Assembly: GCA_009760855.2 (NCBI GenBank) | Contig: WPIO01000493.1 | Location: forward strand, 1-37,125 | DNA from: Cristatella mucedo | Lineage: Eukaryota > Bryozoa > Phylactolaemata > Cristatellidae | Direction of reading: 5' to 3' | Length of the DNA: 37,125 nt | Shown here: positions 12,621 through 24,898 of the stretch, in pieces | Position numbering within the stretch: the stretch's first letter is position 1 | Layout: each line of letters starts with the position of its first letter | Notes under the pieces: model-generated | Database searches by the model: none | What the model saw: the letters and a program-made list of their open reading frames with translations, nothing else | What the model was told of the DNA's origin: nothing | Program-made: the position numbers and the translations under genes

Positions 12621-13211
12621 GAAATACTCAATACAAGGTGCAGCACTTTGCTGCCAGTCAGTTTACGCTTGGAAATGTGGATTTTAAGTTTCGACATTTT
12701 CTGCGATCTGCTGCGAACTTGTGCGAAACGTGTTATTTACGTGCTAAATGCCCTGAACATGGTGCAGCACACTGCTGCCAGCCAGCACACGCTTGGACAT
12801 AAACATTTAAAGTTTCTACATATTTCGCGATCTGCCGCGAACTCGTGCGCAACGTGTTATTTACGTGCGAAATGCTTTAAACAAGGTGCAGCACTCTGCT
12901 GCCAGGCAGGGCACGCCCCGACATGCAGACTTGATGTTCCTACATATTCTACGATCTGCTGCGAACTCGTGCGAAATGTGTTATTCGAGTGCGAAATGCT
13001 CAAGACAAGGAGTAGCACTTTGCTGCCAGTCAGTGCACGCTCCGAAATGTAGATTTGAAGTTTCGACATATTTCGCGATCTGCTGCGAACTTGTGCGATA
13101 CGTGTTATTTACGTGCGAAATGCTTTAAACAAGGTGCAGCACTCTGCTGCTAGCCAGCACACGCTCCGACATGCAGATTTGAACTTTCTAGATATTCCGC
13201 GATCTGCTGCG

Positions 13212-13363
13212 AACTGGTGCGAAACGTGTTATTTACGTGCGAAATGCTTTAACGTGTTATTCGAGTGCGAAATGCTCTAAACAAGGTGCAGCACTCTGCT
13301 GCCAGTCAGCTCACGCTCCGAAATGCAGATTTGAAGTTTCTACATATTCCGCGATCTGCTGCG
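13212..13363 (+). repeat. 152-bp unit with 28-bp internal duplication
   Basis: ACGTGTTATT occurs at 13224 and again at 13252. The first copy is A-like (TTTACGTGCGAAATGCTTTA), the second C-like (TTCGAGTGCGAAATGCTCTA). The extra 28 bp are therefore not a simple slippage copy; they look like a join between an A unit and a C unit 28 bp out of register. Confidence 0.85.
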
Positions 13364-13864
13364 AACTCGTGCGAAACGTTTTATTTACGTGCGAAATGCT
13401 TTAAACAAGGTGCAGCACTCTGCTGCCAGCCAGGGCACGCTCCGACATGCAGATTTGAACTTTCTAGATATTCCGCGATCTGCTGCGAACTCGTGCGAAA
13501 ACGTGTTATTTACGTGCGAAATGCTTTAAACAAGGTGCAGCACTCTGCTGCCAGTCAGCGCACGCTCCGACATGAAGATTTGAAGTTTCTACATATTCCG
13601 CGATCTGCTGCGAACTCGTGCGAAACGTGTTATTTACGTGCGAAATGCTTTAAACAAGGTGCAGCACTCTGCTGCCAGCCAGCGCACGCTCCGAAATGCA
13701 GATTTGAAGTTTCTACATATTCCGCGATCTGCTGCGAACTCGTGCGAAACGTGTTATTTACGTGCGAAATGCTTTAAACAAGGTGCAGCACTCTGCTGCC
13801 AGCCAGGGCACGCTCCGACATGCAGATTTAAAGTTTCTACATATTCCGCGATCTGCTGCGAACT

Positions 13865-13893
13865 CGTGCGAAACGTGTTATTTACGTGCGAAA
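13865..13893 (+). repeat. Internal direct repeat CGTGCGAAA, 20 bp apart
   Basis: CGTGCGAAA occurs at unit positions 5-13 and 25-33. Each is followed or preceded by further ACGTG matches. This may be a trace of a shorter ancestral repeat, or a pair of binding sites. B and C units change both copies in a similar way (GTGCGAAATG at the first, TTCGAAATG or GTGAGAAATG at the second). Confidence 0.6.
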
Positions 13894-13908
13894 TGCTTTA
13901 AACAAGGT

Positions 13909-13923
13909 GCAGCACTCTGCTGC
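13909..13923 (+). other. Perfect 6-bp hairpin in the unit (positions 49-63)
   Basis: GCAGCA, CTC, TGCTGC is a perfect inverted repeat with a 3-base loop, present in A and A' units; B keeps the stem with loop CTT. C breaks the left arm (GCGGCA or GCTGCA) and D often breaks the right arm (TGCAGC), without a compensating change. Structure in DNA or RNA is possible, but the lack of covariation argues against strong selection for it. Confidence 0.6.
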
Positions 13924-15483
13924 CAGCCAGGGCACGCTCCGACATGCAGATTTGAAGTTTCTACATATTCCGCGATCTGCTGCGAACTCGTGCGAAACGT
14001 GTTATTTACGTGCGAAATGCTTTAAACAAGTTGCAGCACTCAGCTGCGAGCAAGCACACGCTCCGACATGCAGATTTGAAGTTTCGACATATTCCGCGAT
14101 CTGCTTCGAACTTGTGCGAAACGTGTTATTTACGTGCGAAATGCTTTAAACAAGGTGCAGCACTCTGCTGCCAGCCAGGGCACACTCTGACATGCAGATT
14201 TGAAGTTTCTAGATATTTCGCGATCTGCTGCGAACTTGTGCGAAATGTGTTATTCTAGTTCGAAATGCTTATACAAGGTGCAGCACTTTGCTGCCAGTCA
14301 GCGCACGCTCCGAAATGTAGATTTGAAGTTTCGACATATTCCGCGATCTGCTGCGAACTTGTGCGAAACGTGTTATTTACGTGCGAAATGCTTTAAACAA
14401 GGTGCAGCACTCTGCTGCCAGCCAGGGCACGCTCCGACACGCAGATTTGAAGTTTCTACATATTCCGCGATCTGCTGCGAACTCGTGCGAAATGTGTTAT
14501 TCGAGTGCGAAATGCTCAATACAAGGAGCTGCACTTTGCTGCCAGTCAGTGCATGCACCGAAATGCAGATTTGAACTATCTACATATTCCGCGATCTGCT
14601 GCGAACTTATACGAAACGTGTTATTTACGTGCGAAATGCTTTAAACAAGGTGCAGCACTCTGCTGCTAGCCAGGGCACGCTCTGACATGCAGATTTGAAG
14701 TTTCTAGATATTCCGCGATCTGCTGCGAACTCGTGCGAAATGTGTTATTCTAGTTCGAAATGCTCATTACAAGGTGCAGCACTTTGCTGCCAGTCAGCTT
14801 ACGCTTGGAAATGTAGATTTGAAGTTTCGACATATTCCGCGATCTGCTGCGAACTTGTGCGAAACGTGTTATTTACGTGCGAAATGCTTTAAACAAGGTG
14901 CAGCACTCTGCTGCCAGCCAGGGCACGCCCCGACACGCAGATTTGATGTTCCTACATATTCCGCGATCTGCTGCGAACTCGTGCGAAATGTGTTATTCGA
15001 GTGTGAAATGCTCAAACAAGGGTGCAGCACTCTGCTGCCAGTCAGTGCACGCTCCGTCATGCAGATTTGAAGTTTCTACATATTCCGCGATCTGCTGCCA
15101 ACTCGTGCGAAACGTGTTATTTACGTGCGAAATGCTTTGAACATGGTGCAGCACTCTGCTGCCAGCCAGGGCACGCTCTGACATGCAGATTTGAAGTTTC
15201 TAGATATTCCACGATCTGCTGCGAACTCGTGCGAAATGTGTTATTTCCGTGCGAAATGCTCAATACAAGGTGCAGCACTTTGCTGCCAGTCAGAGCACGC
15301 TCCGAAATGCAGATTTGAAGTTTCGACATATTCCGCGATCTGCTGCGAACTCGTGCGAAACGTGTTATTGACGTGCGAAATGCTCAATACAAGGTGCAGC
15401 ACTTTGCTGCCAGTCAGCATACGCTCCGAAATGTAGATTTGAAGTTTCGACATATTCTGCGATCTGCTGCGAACTTGTGCGAA

Positions 15484-18260
15484 ACGTGTTTTTACGTGCG
15501 AAATTCTTTAAACAAGGTGCAGCACTCTGCTGCCAGCCAGCGCACGCTCCGAAATGTAGATTTGAAGTGTCTACATATTCCGCGATCTGCTGCGAACTCG
15601 TGCGAAACGTGTTATTTACGTGCGAAATGCTTTAAACAAGGTGCAGCACTCTGCTGCCAGCCAGCACACGCTCCGACATGCAGATTTGAAGTTTCTACAT
15701 ATTCCGCGATCTGCTGCGAACTCGTGCGAAACGTGTTATTTACGTGCGAAATGCTTTAAACAAGATGCAGCACTCTGCTGCCAGCCAGCGCACGCTCCGA
15801 CATGCAGATTTGAAGTTTCTACATATTCCGCGATCTGCGGCGAACTGGTGCGAATTGTGTTGTTTACGTGCGAAATGCTCTAAACAAGATACAGCACTCT
15901 GCTGCCAGCCAGCGCACGCTCCGAAATGTAGATTTGAAGTTTCTACATATTCCGCGATCTCCTGCGAACTTGTGCGAAACGTGTTATTTACGTGCGAAAT
16001 GCTTTAAACAAGGTGCAGCACTCTGCTGCCAGCCAGGGCACGCTCCGACATGCAGATTTGAAGTTTCTAGATATTCCACGATCTGCTGCGAACTCGCGCG
16101 AAATGTGTTATTCGAGTGCGAAATGCTTAATACAAGGTGCAGCACTCTGCGCCCAGCCAGGGCACGCTCCGACACGCAGGTTTGATGTTTGTACATATTA
16201 AGCGATCTGCTGCGAACTCGTGCGAAACGTGTTATTTACGTGCGAAATGCTTTAAACAAGGTGCAGCACTCTGCTGCCAGCCAGGGCACGCTCCAACACG
16301 CAGATTTGAAGTTTCTTCATATTCCGCGATCTGCTGCGAATTGGTGCGAAACGTGTTATTTACGTGCGAAATGCTTTAAACAAGGTGCAGCACTCTGCTG
16401 CCAGCCAGCGCACGCTCCGACATGCAGATTTGAAGTTTCTACATATTCCGCGATCTGCTGCGAACTCGTGCGAAACGTGTTATTTACGTGCGAAATGCTT
16501 TAAACAAGGTGCAGCACTCTGCTGCCAGCCAGGGCACGCTCCGACACGCAGATTTGAAGTTTCTACATATTCCGCGATCTGCTGCGAACTCGTGCGAAAC
16601 GTGTTATTTACGTGCGAAATGCTTTAAACAAGGTGCAGCACTCTGCTGCCAGCCAGCGCACGCTCCGACATGCAGATTTGAAGTTTCTACATATTCCGCG
16701 ATCTGCTGCGAACTCGTGCGAAACGTGTTATTCGCGTGCGAAATGCTCAAAACAAGGTGCAGCACTCTGCTGCCAGCCAGCACACGCTCCGACATGCAGA
16801 TTTGAACTTTCTACATATTCCGCGATCTGCTGCGAACTCGTGCGAAACGTGTTATTTACGTGCGAAATGCTTTAAACAAGGTGCAGCACTCTGCTGCCAG
16901 CCAGGGCACGCTCCGACATGCAGATTTGAAGTTTCTACATATTCCGCGATCTGCTGCGAACTCGTGCGAAACGTGTTATTTACGTGAGAAATGCTTAATA
17001 CAAGGTGCAGCACTCTGCTGCCAGCCAGCACACGCTCCGACATGCAGATTTAAAGTTTCTACATATTCTGCGATCTGCTGCGAACTTGTGCGAAACGTGT
17101 TATTTACGTGCGAAATGCTTTAAACAAGGTGCAGCACTCTGCTGCCAGCCAGGGCACGCTCCGACATGCAGATTTGATGTTTCTACATATTCCGCGATCT
17201 GCTGCGAACTCGTGCGAAATGTGTTATTTACGTGCGAAATGCTTTAAACAAGGTGCAGCACTTTGCTGCCAGTCAGAGCACGCTCCGAAATGTAGATTTG
17301 AAGTTTCTACATATTCCGCGATCTGCTGCGAACTTGTGCGAAACGTGTTATTTACGTGCGAAATGCTTTAAACAAGGTGCAGCACTCTGCTGCCAGCCAG
17401 GGCACGCTCCGACACGCAGATTTGAAGTTTCTACATATTCCGCGATCTGCTGCGAACTCGTGCGAAACGTGTTATTTACGTGCGAAATGCTTTAAACAAG
17501 GTGCAGCACTCTGCTGCCAGCCAGCACACGCTCCGATATGCAGGTTTAAAGTGTCTACATATTCCGAGATCTGATGCGAACTCGTGCGAAATGTGATATT
17601 CAAATGCGAAATGCTCAAAACAAGGAGCAGCACTCTGCTGCCAGCCAGCACACGCTCCGACATGCAGATTTGAAGTTTCTACATATTCCGCGATCTGCTG
17701 CGAACTTGTGCGAAACGTGTTATTTACGTGCGAAATGCTTTAAACAAGGTGCAGCACTCTGCTGCCAGCCAGGGCACGCTCCGACACGCAGATTTGAAGT
17801 TTCTACATATTCCGCGATCTGCTGCGAACTCGTGCGAAACGTGTTATTTACGTGCGAAATGCTTTAAACAAGATACAGTACTCTGCTGCCAGCCAGGGCA
17901 CGCCCCGAAATGTAGATTTGAAGTTTCTACATATTCCGCGATCTGCTGCGAACTCGTGCGAAACGTGTTATTTACGTGCGAAATGCTTTAAACAAGGTGC
18001 AGCACTCTGCTGCCAGCCAGGGCACGCTCCGACATGCAGATTTGAAGTTTCTACATATTCCGCGATCTGCTGCGAACTAGTGCGAAACGTTTTATTTTTA
18101 CGTGCGAAATGCTTTAAACATGGTGCAGCACTCTGCTGCCAGCCAGGGCACGCTCCGACATGCAGATTTGAAGTTTCTACATATTCCGCGATCTGCTGCG
18201 AACTCGTGCGAAACGTGTTATTTACGTGCGAAATGCTTTAAACAAGGTGCAGCACTTTGC
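15484..18260. repeat. Longest A-type core, about 22 units
   Basis: Nearly every unit is A, with only isolated C-like units (near 16100 and 17590). Differences between neighbours are mostly GGGCACGC, GCGCACGC or GCACACGC after CCAGCCA, and CATGCAG or CACGCAG. Length changes are -1 near 15486 and +2 near 18090. The low diversity contrasts with the mosaic regions on both sides and suggests recent homogenisation by short-range exchange. Confidence 0.75.
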
Positions 18261-20487
18261 TGCCAGTCAGCTTACGCTCCGAAATGTAGATTTGAAGTTT
18301 CGACATATTCCGCGATCTGCTGCGAACTTGTGCGAAACGTGTTATTTACGTGCGAAATGCTTTAAACAAGGTGCAGCACTCTGCTGCCAGCCAGGGCACG
18401 CTCCGACACGCAGATTTGAAGTTTCTATATATTCCGCGATCTGCTGCGAACTCGTGCGAAATGTGTTATTCAAGTGCGAAATGCTCAAAACAAGGTGCAG
18501 CACTTTGCTGCCAGTCAGTGGCACGCTCCGAAATGCAGATTTGAAGTTTCTACATATTCCGCGATCTGACGCGAACTTGTGCGAAACGTGTTATTTACGT
18601 GCGAAATGCTTTAAACAAGGTGCAGCACTCTGCTGCCAGCCAGGGCACGCTCTGACATGCAGATTTGAAGTTTCTAGATATTTCGCGATCTGCTGCGAAC
18701 TCGTGCGAAATGTGTTATTCTAGTTCGAAATGCTCAATACAAGGTGCAGCACTTTGCTGCCAGTCAGCTTACGCTTGGAAATGTAGATTTGAAGTTTCTA
18801 CATATTCCGCGATCTGCTGCGAACTTGTGCGAAACGTGTTATTTACGTGCGAAATGCTTTAAACAAGGTGCAGCACTCTGCTGCCAGCCAGCCCACGCTC
18901 CGACATGCAGATTTGAAGTTTCTACATATTCCGCGATCTGCTGCAAACTGGTGCGAAACGTGTTATTTACGTGAGAAATGCTTTAAACAAGGTGCAGCAC
19001 TCTGCTGCCAGCCGGGGCACGCTCCGACACGCAGATTTGACGTTTGTACCTATTCCGCGATCTGCTGCGAAACTGGTGCGAAACGTGTTATTTACGTGCG
19101 AAATGCTTTAAACAAGGTGCAGCACTCTGCTGCCAGCCAGGGCACGCTCCGACATGCAGATTTGAAGTTTCTACATATTCCGCGATCTGCTGCGAACTCG
19201 TGCGAAACGTGTTATTTACGTGCGAAATGCTTTAAACAAGGTGCAGCACTCTGCTGCAAGCCAGCACACGCTCCAACATGCAGATTTAAACTTTCTACGG
19301 ATTCAGCGATCTGCTGCGAACTCGTGCGAAATGTGTTATTCGAGTGCGAAATGCTTAATACAAGGAGCGGCACTTTGCTGCCAGTCAGTGCACGCACCGA
19401 AATGTAGATTTTAAGTTACGACATATTCCACGATCTGCTGCGAACTTATGCGAAACGTGTTATTTACGTACGAAATGCTTTAAACATGGTGCAGCACTCT
19501 GCTGCCAGCCAGGGCACGCCCCGACATGCAGATTTGATGTTTCTACATATTCCGCGATCTGCTGCGAACTCGTGCGAAATGTGTTATTCGAGTGAGAAAT
19601 GCTCAATACAAGGAGCTGCACTTTGCTGCCAGTCAGAGCACGCTCCGAAATGTAGATTTGAAGTTTCGACATATTCCGTGATCTGCTGCAAACTTGTGCG
19701 AAATGTGTTATTCTAGTTCGAAAGGCTCAATACAAGGTGCAGCACTTTGCTGCCAGTCAGCTTACGCTTGGAAATGTAGATTTGAAGTTTCGACATATTC
19801 CGTGATCTGCTGCTAACTTGTGGGAAACGTGTTATTTACGTGCGAAATGCTTTATACAAGGTGCAGCACTCTGCTGCCAGCCAGGGCACGCTCTGACATG
19901 AAAATTTGAAGTTTCTAGATATTTCGCGATCTGCTGCGAACTCGTGCGAAATGTATTATTCTAGTTCGAAATGCTCAATACAAGGTGCAGCACTTTGCTG
20001 CCAGTCAGCTTACGCTTGGAAATGTAGATTTGAAGTTTCGACATATTCCGCGATCTGCTGCGAACTTGAGCGAAACGTGTTATTAACGTGCGAAATGCTT
20101 TAAACAAGGTGCAGCACTCTGCTGCCAGCCAGGGCACGCCCCGACACGCAGATTTGATGTTCCTACATATTCCGCGATCTGCTGCGAACTTGTGCGAAAT
20201 GTGTTATTCGAATGAGAAATGCTCAATACAAGGAGCGGCACTTTGCTGCCAGCCAGGGCAGGCTCCGACATGCAGATTTAAAGTTTCTTCATGTTTCGCG
20301 ATCTGCTGCGAACTCGTGCGAAACGTGTTATTTACGTGCGAAATGCTTTAAACATGGTGCAGCACTCTGCTGCCAGCCAGGGCACGCTCTGACATGCAGA
20401 TTTGAAGTTTCTAGATATTCCGCGATTTGCTGCGAACTCGCGTGAAATGTGTTATTCTAGTTCGAAATACTCAATACAAGGTGCAGC

Positions 20488-22457
20488 ACTTTGCTGCCAG
20501 CCTGCACACGCTCCGACATGCAGATTTGAACTTTCTAGATATTCCACGATCTGCTGCGAACTGGTGCGAAACGTGTTATTTATTTGCGAAATGCTTTAAA
20601 CAAGGTGCAGCACTCTGCTGCGAGCCAAGGCACGCTGCGACACGCAGATTTGATGTTTCTACATATTCCGCGATCCGCTGCGAACTGATGTGAAACGTGT
20701 TATTTACGTGCGAAATGCTTCAAACAAGGTGCAGCACTCTGCTGCCTGTCAGGGCACGCTCCGACATGCAGATTTAAAGTTTCTACATGTTCCGGGATCT
20801 GCTGCGAACTCGTGCGAAATGTGTTATTCTAGTTCGAAATGCTCAATACAAGGTGCAGCACTTTGTTGCCAGTCAGCTTATGCTTGGAAATGTAGATTTG
20901 AAGTTTCGACATATTCCACGATCTGCTGCGAACTTGTGCGAAACGTGTTATTTACGTGCGAAATGCTTTAAACAAGGTGCAGCACTCTGCTGCTAGCCAG
21001 CACACGCTCCGACATGCAGATTTGAACTTTCTAGATATTCCGCGATCTGCTGCGAACTGGTGCGAAACGTGTTATTTACGTGCCAAATGCTTTAAACAAG
21101 GGGCAGCACTCTGCTGCCAGCCAGGGAACGCTCCGACAAGCAGATTTGATGTTCCTACATATTCCGCGATCTGCTGCTAACTCGTGCTAAATGTGTTATT
21201 CGAGTGCGAAATGCTCAATACAAGGTGCAGCACTTAGCTTACAGTCAGCTCACGCTCCGAAATAGAAATTTCAAGTTTCTACATGTTCCGCGATCTGCTA
21301 CGAACTCGTGCGAAACGTGTTATTTACGTGCGAAAGTCTTTAAACAAGGTGCAGCACTCTGCTGCCAGCCAGGGCACGCTCCGACATGTAGATTTGAACA
21401 TTCTAGATATTCCGCGATCTGCTGCAAACTCGTGCGAAACGTGTTATTTACGTGCCAAATGCTTTAAACAAGGTGCAGCACTCTGCTGCCAGCAAGGGCA
21501 CGCTCCGACATGAAGATTTGAAGTTTCCACATATTCCGCGATCTGCTGCGAACTCGTGCGAAACGTGTTATTTACGTGCGAAATGCTTTAAATAAGGTGC
21601 AGCACTCTTCTGCCAGCCAGGGCACGCTCCGACATGAAGATTTGAAGTTTCCACATATTCCGCGATCTGCTGCGAACTCGTGCGAAACGTGTCATTTACG
21701 TGCGAAATGCTTTAAACAAGGTGCAGCACTCTGCTGCCTGCCAGGGCACACTCCGACATGCAGATTTAAAGTTTCTACATGTTCCGCGATCTGCTGCGAA
21801 CTCGTGCGAAACGTGTTATTCACGTGGGAAATGCTTTAAACATGGTGCAGCACTCTGCTGCCAGCCAGGGCACGCTCTGACATGCAGATTTGAAGTTTCT
21901 AGATATTCTGCGATCCGCTGCGAACTCGTGCGAAATGTGTTATTCTAGTTCGAAATGCTCAATACAAGGTGCAGCACTTTGCTGCCAGTCAGCTTACGCT
22001 TGGAAATGTAGATTTGAAGTTTCGACATATTCCGCGATCTGCTGCTAACTTGTGGGAAACGTGTTATTTACGTGCGAAATGCTTTAAACAAGGTGCAGCA
22101 CTCTGCTGCCAGCCAGGGCACACTCTGACATGCAGATTTGAAGTTTCTAGATATTTCGCGATCTGCTGCGAACTCGTGCGAAATGTGTTATTCTAGTTCG
22201 AAATGCTCAATACAAGGTGCAGCACTTTGCTGCCAGTCAGCTTACGCTTGGAAATGTAGATTTGAAGTTTCTACATGTTCCGCGATCTGCTGCGAACTTG
22301 TGGGAAACGTGTTATTTACGTGCGAAATGCTTTACACAAGGTGCAGCACTCTGCGGCCAGCAAGCCCACGCTCCGACATGCAGATTTAAAGTTTCTACAT
22401 ATTTCGCGATCTGCCGCGAACTCGTGCGAAACGTGTTATTTACGTGCGAAATGCTTT
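20488..22457. repeat. Multi-unit duplicated block, copy 2 (20.5-22.5 kb)
   Basis: This is the partner of 7495-9142. It keeps the 322 bp that are missing at the 7923 junction, holds two extra units around 21950-22200, and lacks two units present at about 8812-9066. Scattered substitutions separate the copies, so the duplication is not recent. Part of it (21482-22267) also aligns to 180-965 at a constant offset of 21,302, so at least three copies of this material are in the window. Confidence 0.8.
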
Positions 22458-22629
22458 AAACAAGGTGCAGCACTCTGCTGCCAGGCAGGGCACGCCCCGA
22501 CACGCAGATTTGATGTTCCTACATATTCCGCGATCTGCTGCGAACTCGTGCGAAATGTGTTATTCGAGTGAGAAATGCTCAATACAAGGTGCTGCACTTT
22601 GCTGCCAGTCAGAGCACGCTCCGAAATGT

Positions 22630-23060
22630 AGATTTGAAGTTTCGAAATATTCCGCGATCTGCTGCGAACTCATGCGAAAAGTGTTATTCTAGTTCGAAAA
22701 GCTCAATACAAGGAGCTGCACTTTGCTGCCAGTCAGAGCACGCTCCGAAATGTAGATTTGAAGTTTCGACATATTCCGCGATCTGCTGCGAACTTGTGCG
22801 AAACGTGTTATTTACGTGGGAAATGCTTTAAAGAAGTTGCAGCACTCTGCTGCGAGCCAAGGAACGCTGCGACACGCAGATTTGATGTTTCTACATATTC
22901 CCCGATCTGCTGTGAACTTATGCGAAACGTTTTATTTACGTGCGAAATGCTTCAAACAAGGTGCAGCACTCTTCTGCCTGCCAGGGCACGCTCCGACATG
23001 CAGATTTAAAGTTTCTACATGTTCCTCGATCTGCTGCCAACTCGTGCGAAACGTGTTATT
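22630..23060. repeat. Block copy aligned to 32142-32572
   Basis: A constant offset of 9,512 holds for about 430 bp. Shared rare variants are TTTCGAAATATTCC, GCTTTAAAGAAGTTGC, CGAGCCAAGGAACG, TTCCCCGATCTGCTGTG and CACTCTTCTGCCTGCC. Confidence 0.75.
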
Positions 23061-24898
23061 TTCGTGCGAAATGCTTTAAACAAGGTGCAGCACTCTGCTG
23101 CCAGCCAGCACACGCTCCGACATGCAGATTTGAACTTTCTAGATATTCCGCGATCTGCTGCTAACTGGTGCGAAACGTGTTATTTACGTGCGAAATACTT
23201 CAAACAAGGTGCAGCACTCTGCTGCCAGCCAGGGCACGCTCTGACATGCAGATTTGAAGTTTCGACATATTCCGCGATCTGCTGCGAACTTGTGCGAAAC
23301 GTGTTATTTTCGTGCGAAATGCTTTAAACAAGGTGCAGCACTCTGCTGCCAGCCAGGGCACGCTCTAACATGAAAATTTGAAGTTTCTAGATATTTTGCG
23401 ATCTGTTGCGAACTCGTGCGAAATGTGTTATTCTAGTTCGAAATGCTCAATACAAGGTGCAGCACTTTGCTGCCAGTCAGCTTACGCTTGGAAATGTAGA
23501 TTTGAAGTTTCGACATATTCCGCGATCTGCTGAGAACGTGCGCGAAACGTGTTATTTACGTGCGAAATGCTTTAAACAAGGTGCAGCACTCTGCTGCTAG
23601 CCAGGGCACGCTCTATAATGCAGATTTGAAATTTCTAGATATTCCGCGATCTGCTGCAAACTCATGCGAAATGTGTTATTCTAGTTCGAAATGCTCAATA
23701 CAAGGTGCAGCACTTTGCTGCCAGTCAGCTTACGCTTGGAAATGTAGATTTGAAGTTTCGACATATTCCGCGATCTGCTGAGAACGTGTGCGAAACGTGT
23801 TATTTACGTGCGAAATGCTTTAAACAAGGTGCAGCACTCTGCTGCCAGCCAGGGCACGCCCCGGCACGCAGATTTGATGTTTCTACATATTCAGCGATCT
23901 GCAGCGAACCCGTGCGAAACGTGTTATTTACGTGCGAAATGCTTTAAACATGGTGCAGCACTCTGCTGCCAGCCAGGGCACGCTCTGACATGCAGATTCG
24001 AAGTTTCTAGATAATCCGCGATCTGCTGCGAACTCGCGTGAAATGTGTTATTCTAGTTCGAAATGCTCAATACAAGGTGCAGCACTTTGTTGCCAGTCAG
24101 CTTACGCTTGGAAATGTAGATTTGAAGTTTCGACATATTCTGCGATCTGCTGCAAACTTGTGCGAAACGTGTTATTTACGCGCTAAATGCCCTAAACATG
24201 GTGCAGCACACTGCTGCCAGCCAGCACACGCTTGGACATAAATATTTAAAGTTTCTACATATTTCGCGATCTGCCGCGAACTCGTGCGAAACGTGTTATT
24301 TACGTGCGAAATGCTTTAAACAAGGTGCAGCACTCTGCTGCCAGGCAGGGCACGCCCCGTCATGCAGATTTGATGTTCCTACATATTCCGCGATCTGCTG
24401 TGAACTCGTGCGAAATGTGTTATTCGAGTGCGAAATGCTCAATACAAGGTGCAGCACTTTGCTGCCAGTCAGAGCAGGCTCTAAAAAGTGGATTTGAAGT
24501 TTCGACATATTCCGCGATCTGCTGAGAACTTGTGCGAAACGTGTTATTTACGTGCGAAATGCTTTAAACAAGGTGCAGCACTCTGCTGCGAGCCAAGGCA
24601 CGCTGCGACACGCAGATTTGATGTTTCTACATATTCCGCGATCTGCTGCGAACTGATGCGAAACGTGTTATTTACGTGCGAAATGCTTTAAACATTGGAC
24701 AGCACTCTGCTGCCAGCCAGGGCACGCTCTGACATGCAGATTTGAAGTTTCTAGATATTCCGCGATCTGCTGCAAACTCATGCGAAATGTGTTATTCTAG
24801 TTCGAAATGCTCAATACAAGGTGCAGCACTTTGCTGCCAGTCAGCTTACGCTTGGAAATGTAGATTTGAAGTTTCGACATATTCCGCGATCTGCTGCG

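Larger units (their letters stand above)
3640..13260. repeat. Mosaic segment with internal long duplications
   Basis: All subfamilies are present. Pairs about 24 units apart occur (2807-3180 with 5782-6156, and about 4490-4700 with 7467-7677). Length changes are +1 near 7149, -74 at 7923, +9 in the unit at 9228, +4 near 9787 (CACTCACTCTG), +1 near 9898, +1 near 11303 and +1 near 11793. No gene is present. Confidence 0.7.
13861..13984 (+). repeat. Reference A-type unit (consensus)
   Basis: This copy matches the consensus I derived by eye and is used here to number the unit 1-124 from AACTCGTGCG. It has 62 G+C (50%), 32 C, 30 G and 10 CpG. Positions 5-13 and 25-33 are a direct repeat of CGTGCGAAA. 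Positions 49-63 form a perfect 6-bp stem with a 3-base loop. TTTAAA (37-42 region) and GATC (114-117 region) each occur once. In the forward direction the only stops are TAA at 39-41 and TGA at 93-95, both in the same phase of the unit; this explains the regular ladder of open frames. The strand choice is arbitrary because no transcript or gene orients the repeat. Confidence 0.9.
13265..14160. repeat. A-rich homogeneous segment
   Basis: About seven consecutive units are close to consensus A, including the exact reference copy at 13861-13984. It starts directly after the 28-bp duplication at 13224-13279. No gene is present. Confidence 0.7.

Noticed and set aside
13861-13984. CENP-B box on the reverse strand of the unit (TTCGCAGCAGATCGCGG)
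   Set aside because: The first part fits the TTCGNNNNANN core, but the required CGGG is not in place (TCGC, with CGCGG one base later). It is a partial match that could be chance.
13861-14232. Nucleosome phasing: three units (372 bp) equal two nucleosome repeats of 186 bp
   Set aside because: The arithmetic works but any unit length gives such a match for some multiple; nothing in the sequence tests it.
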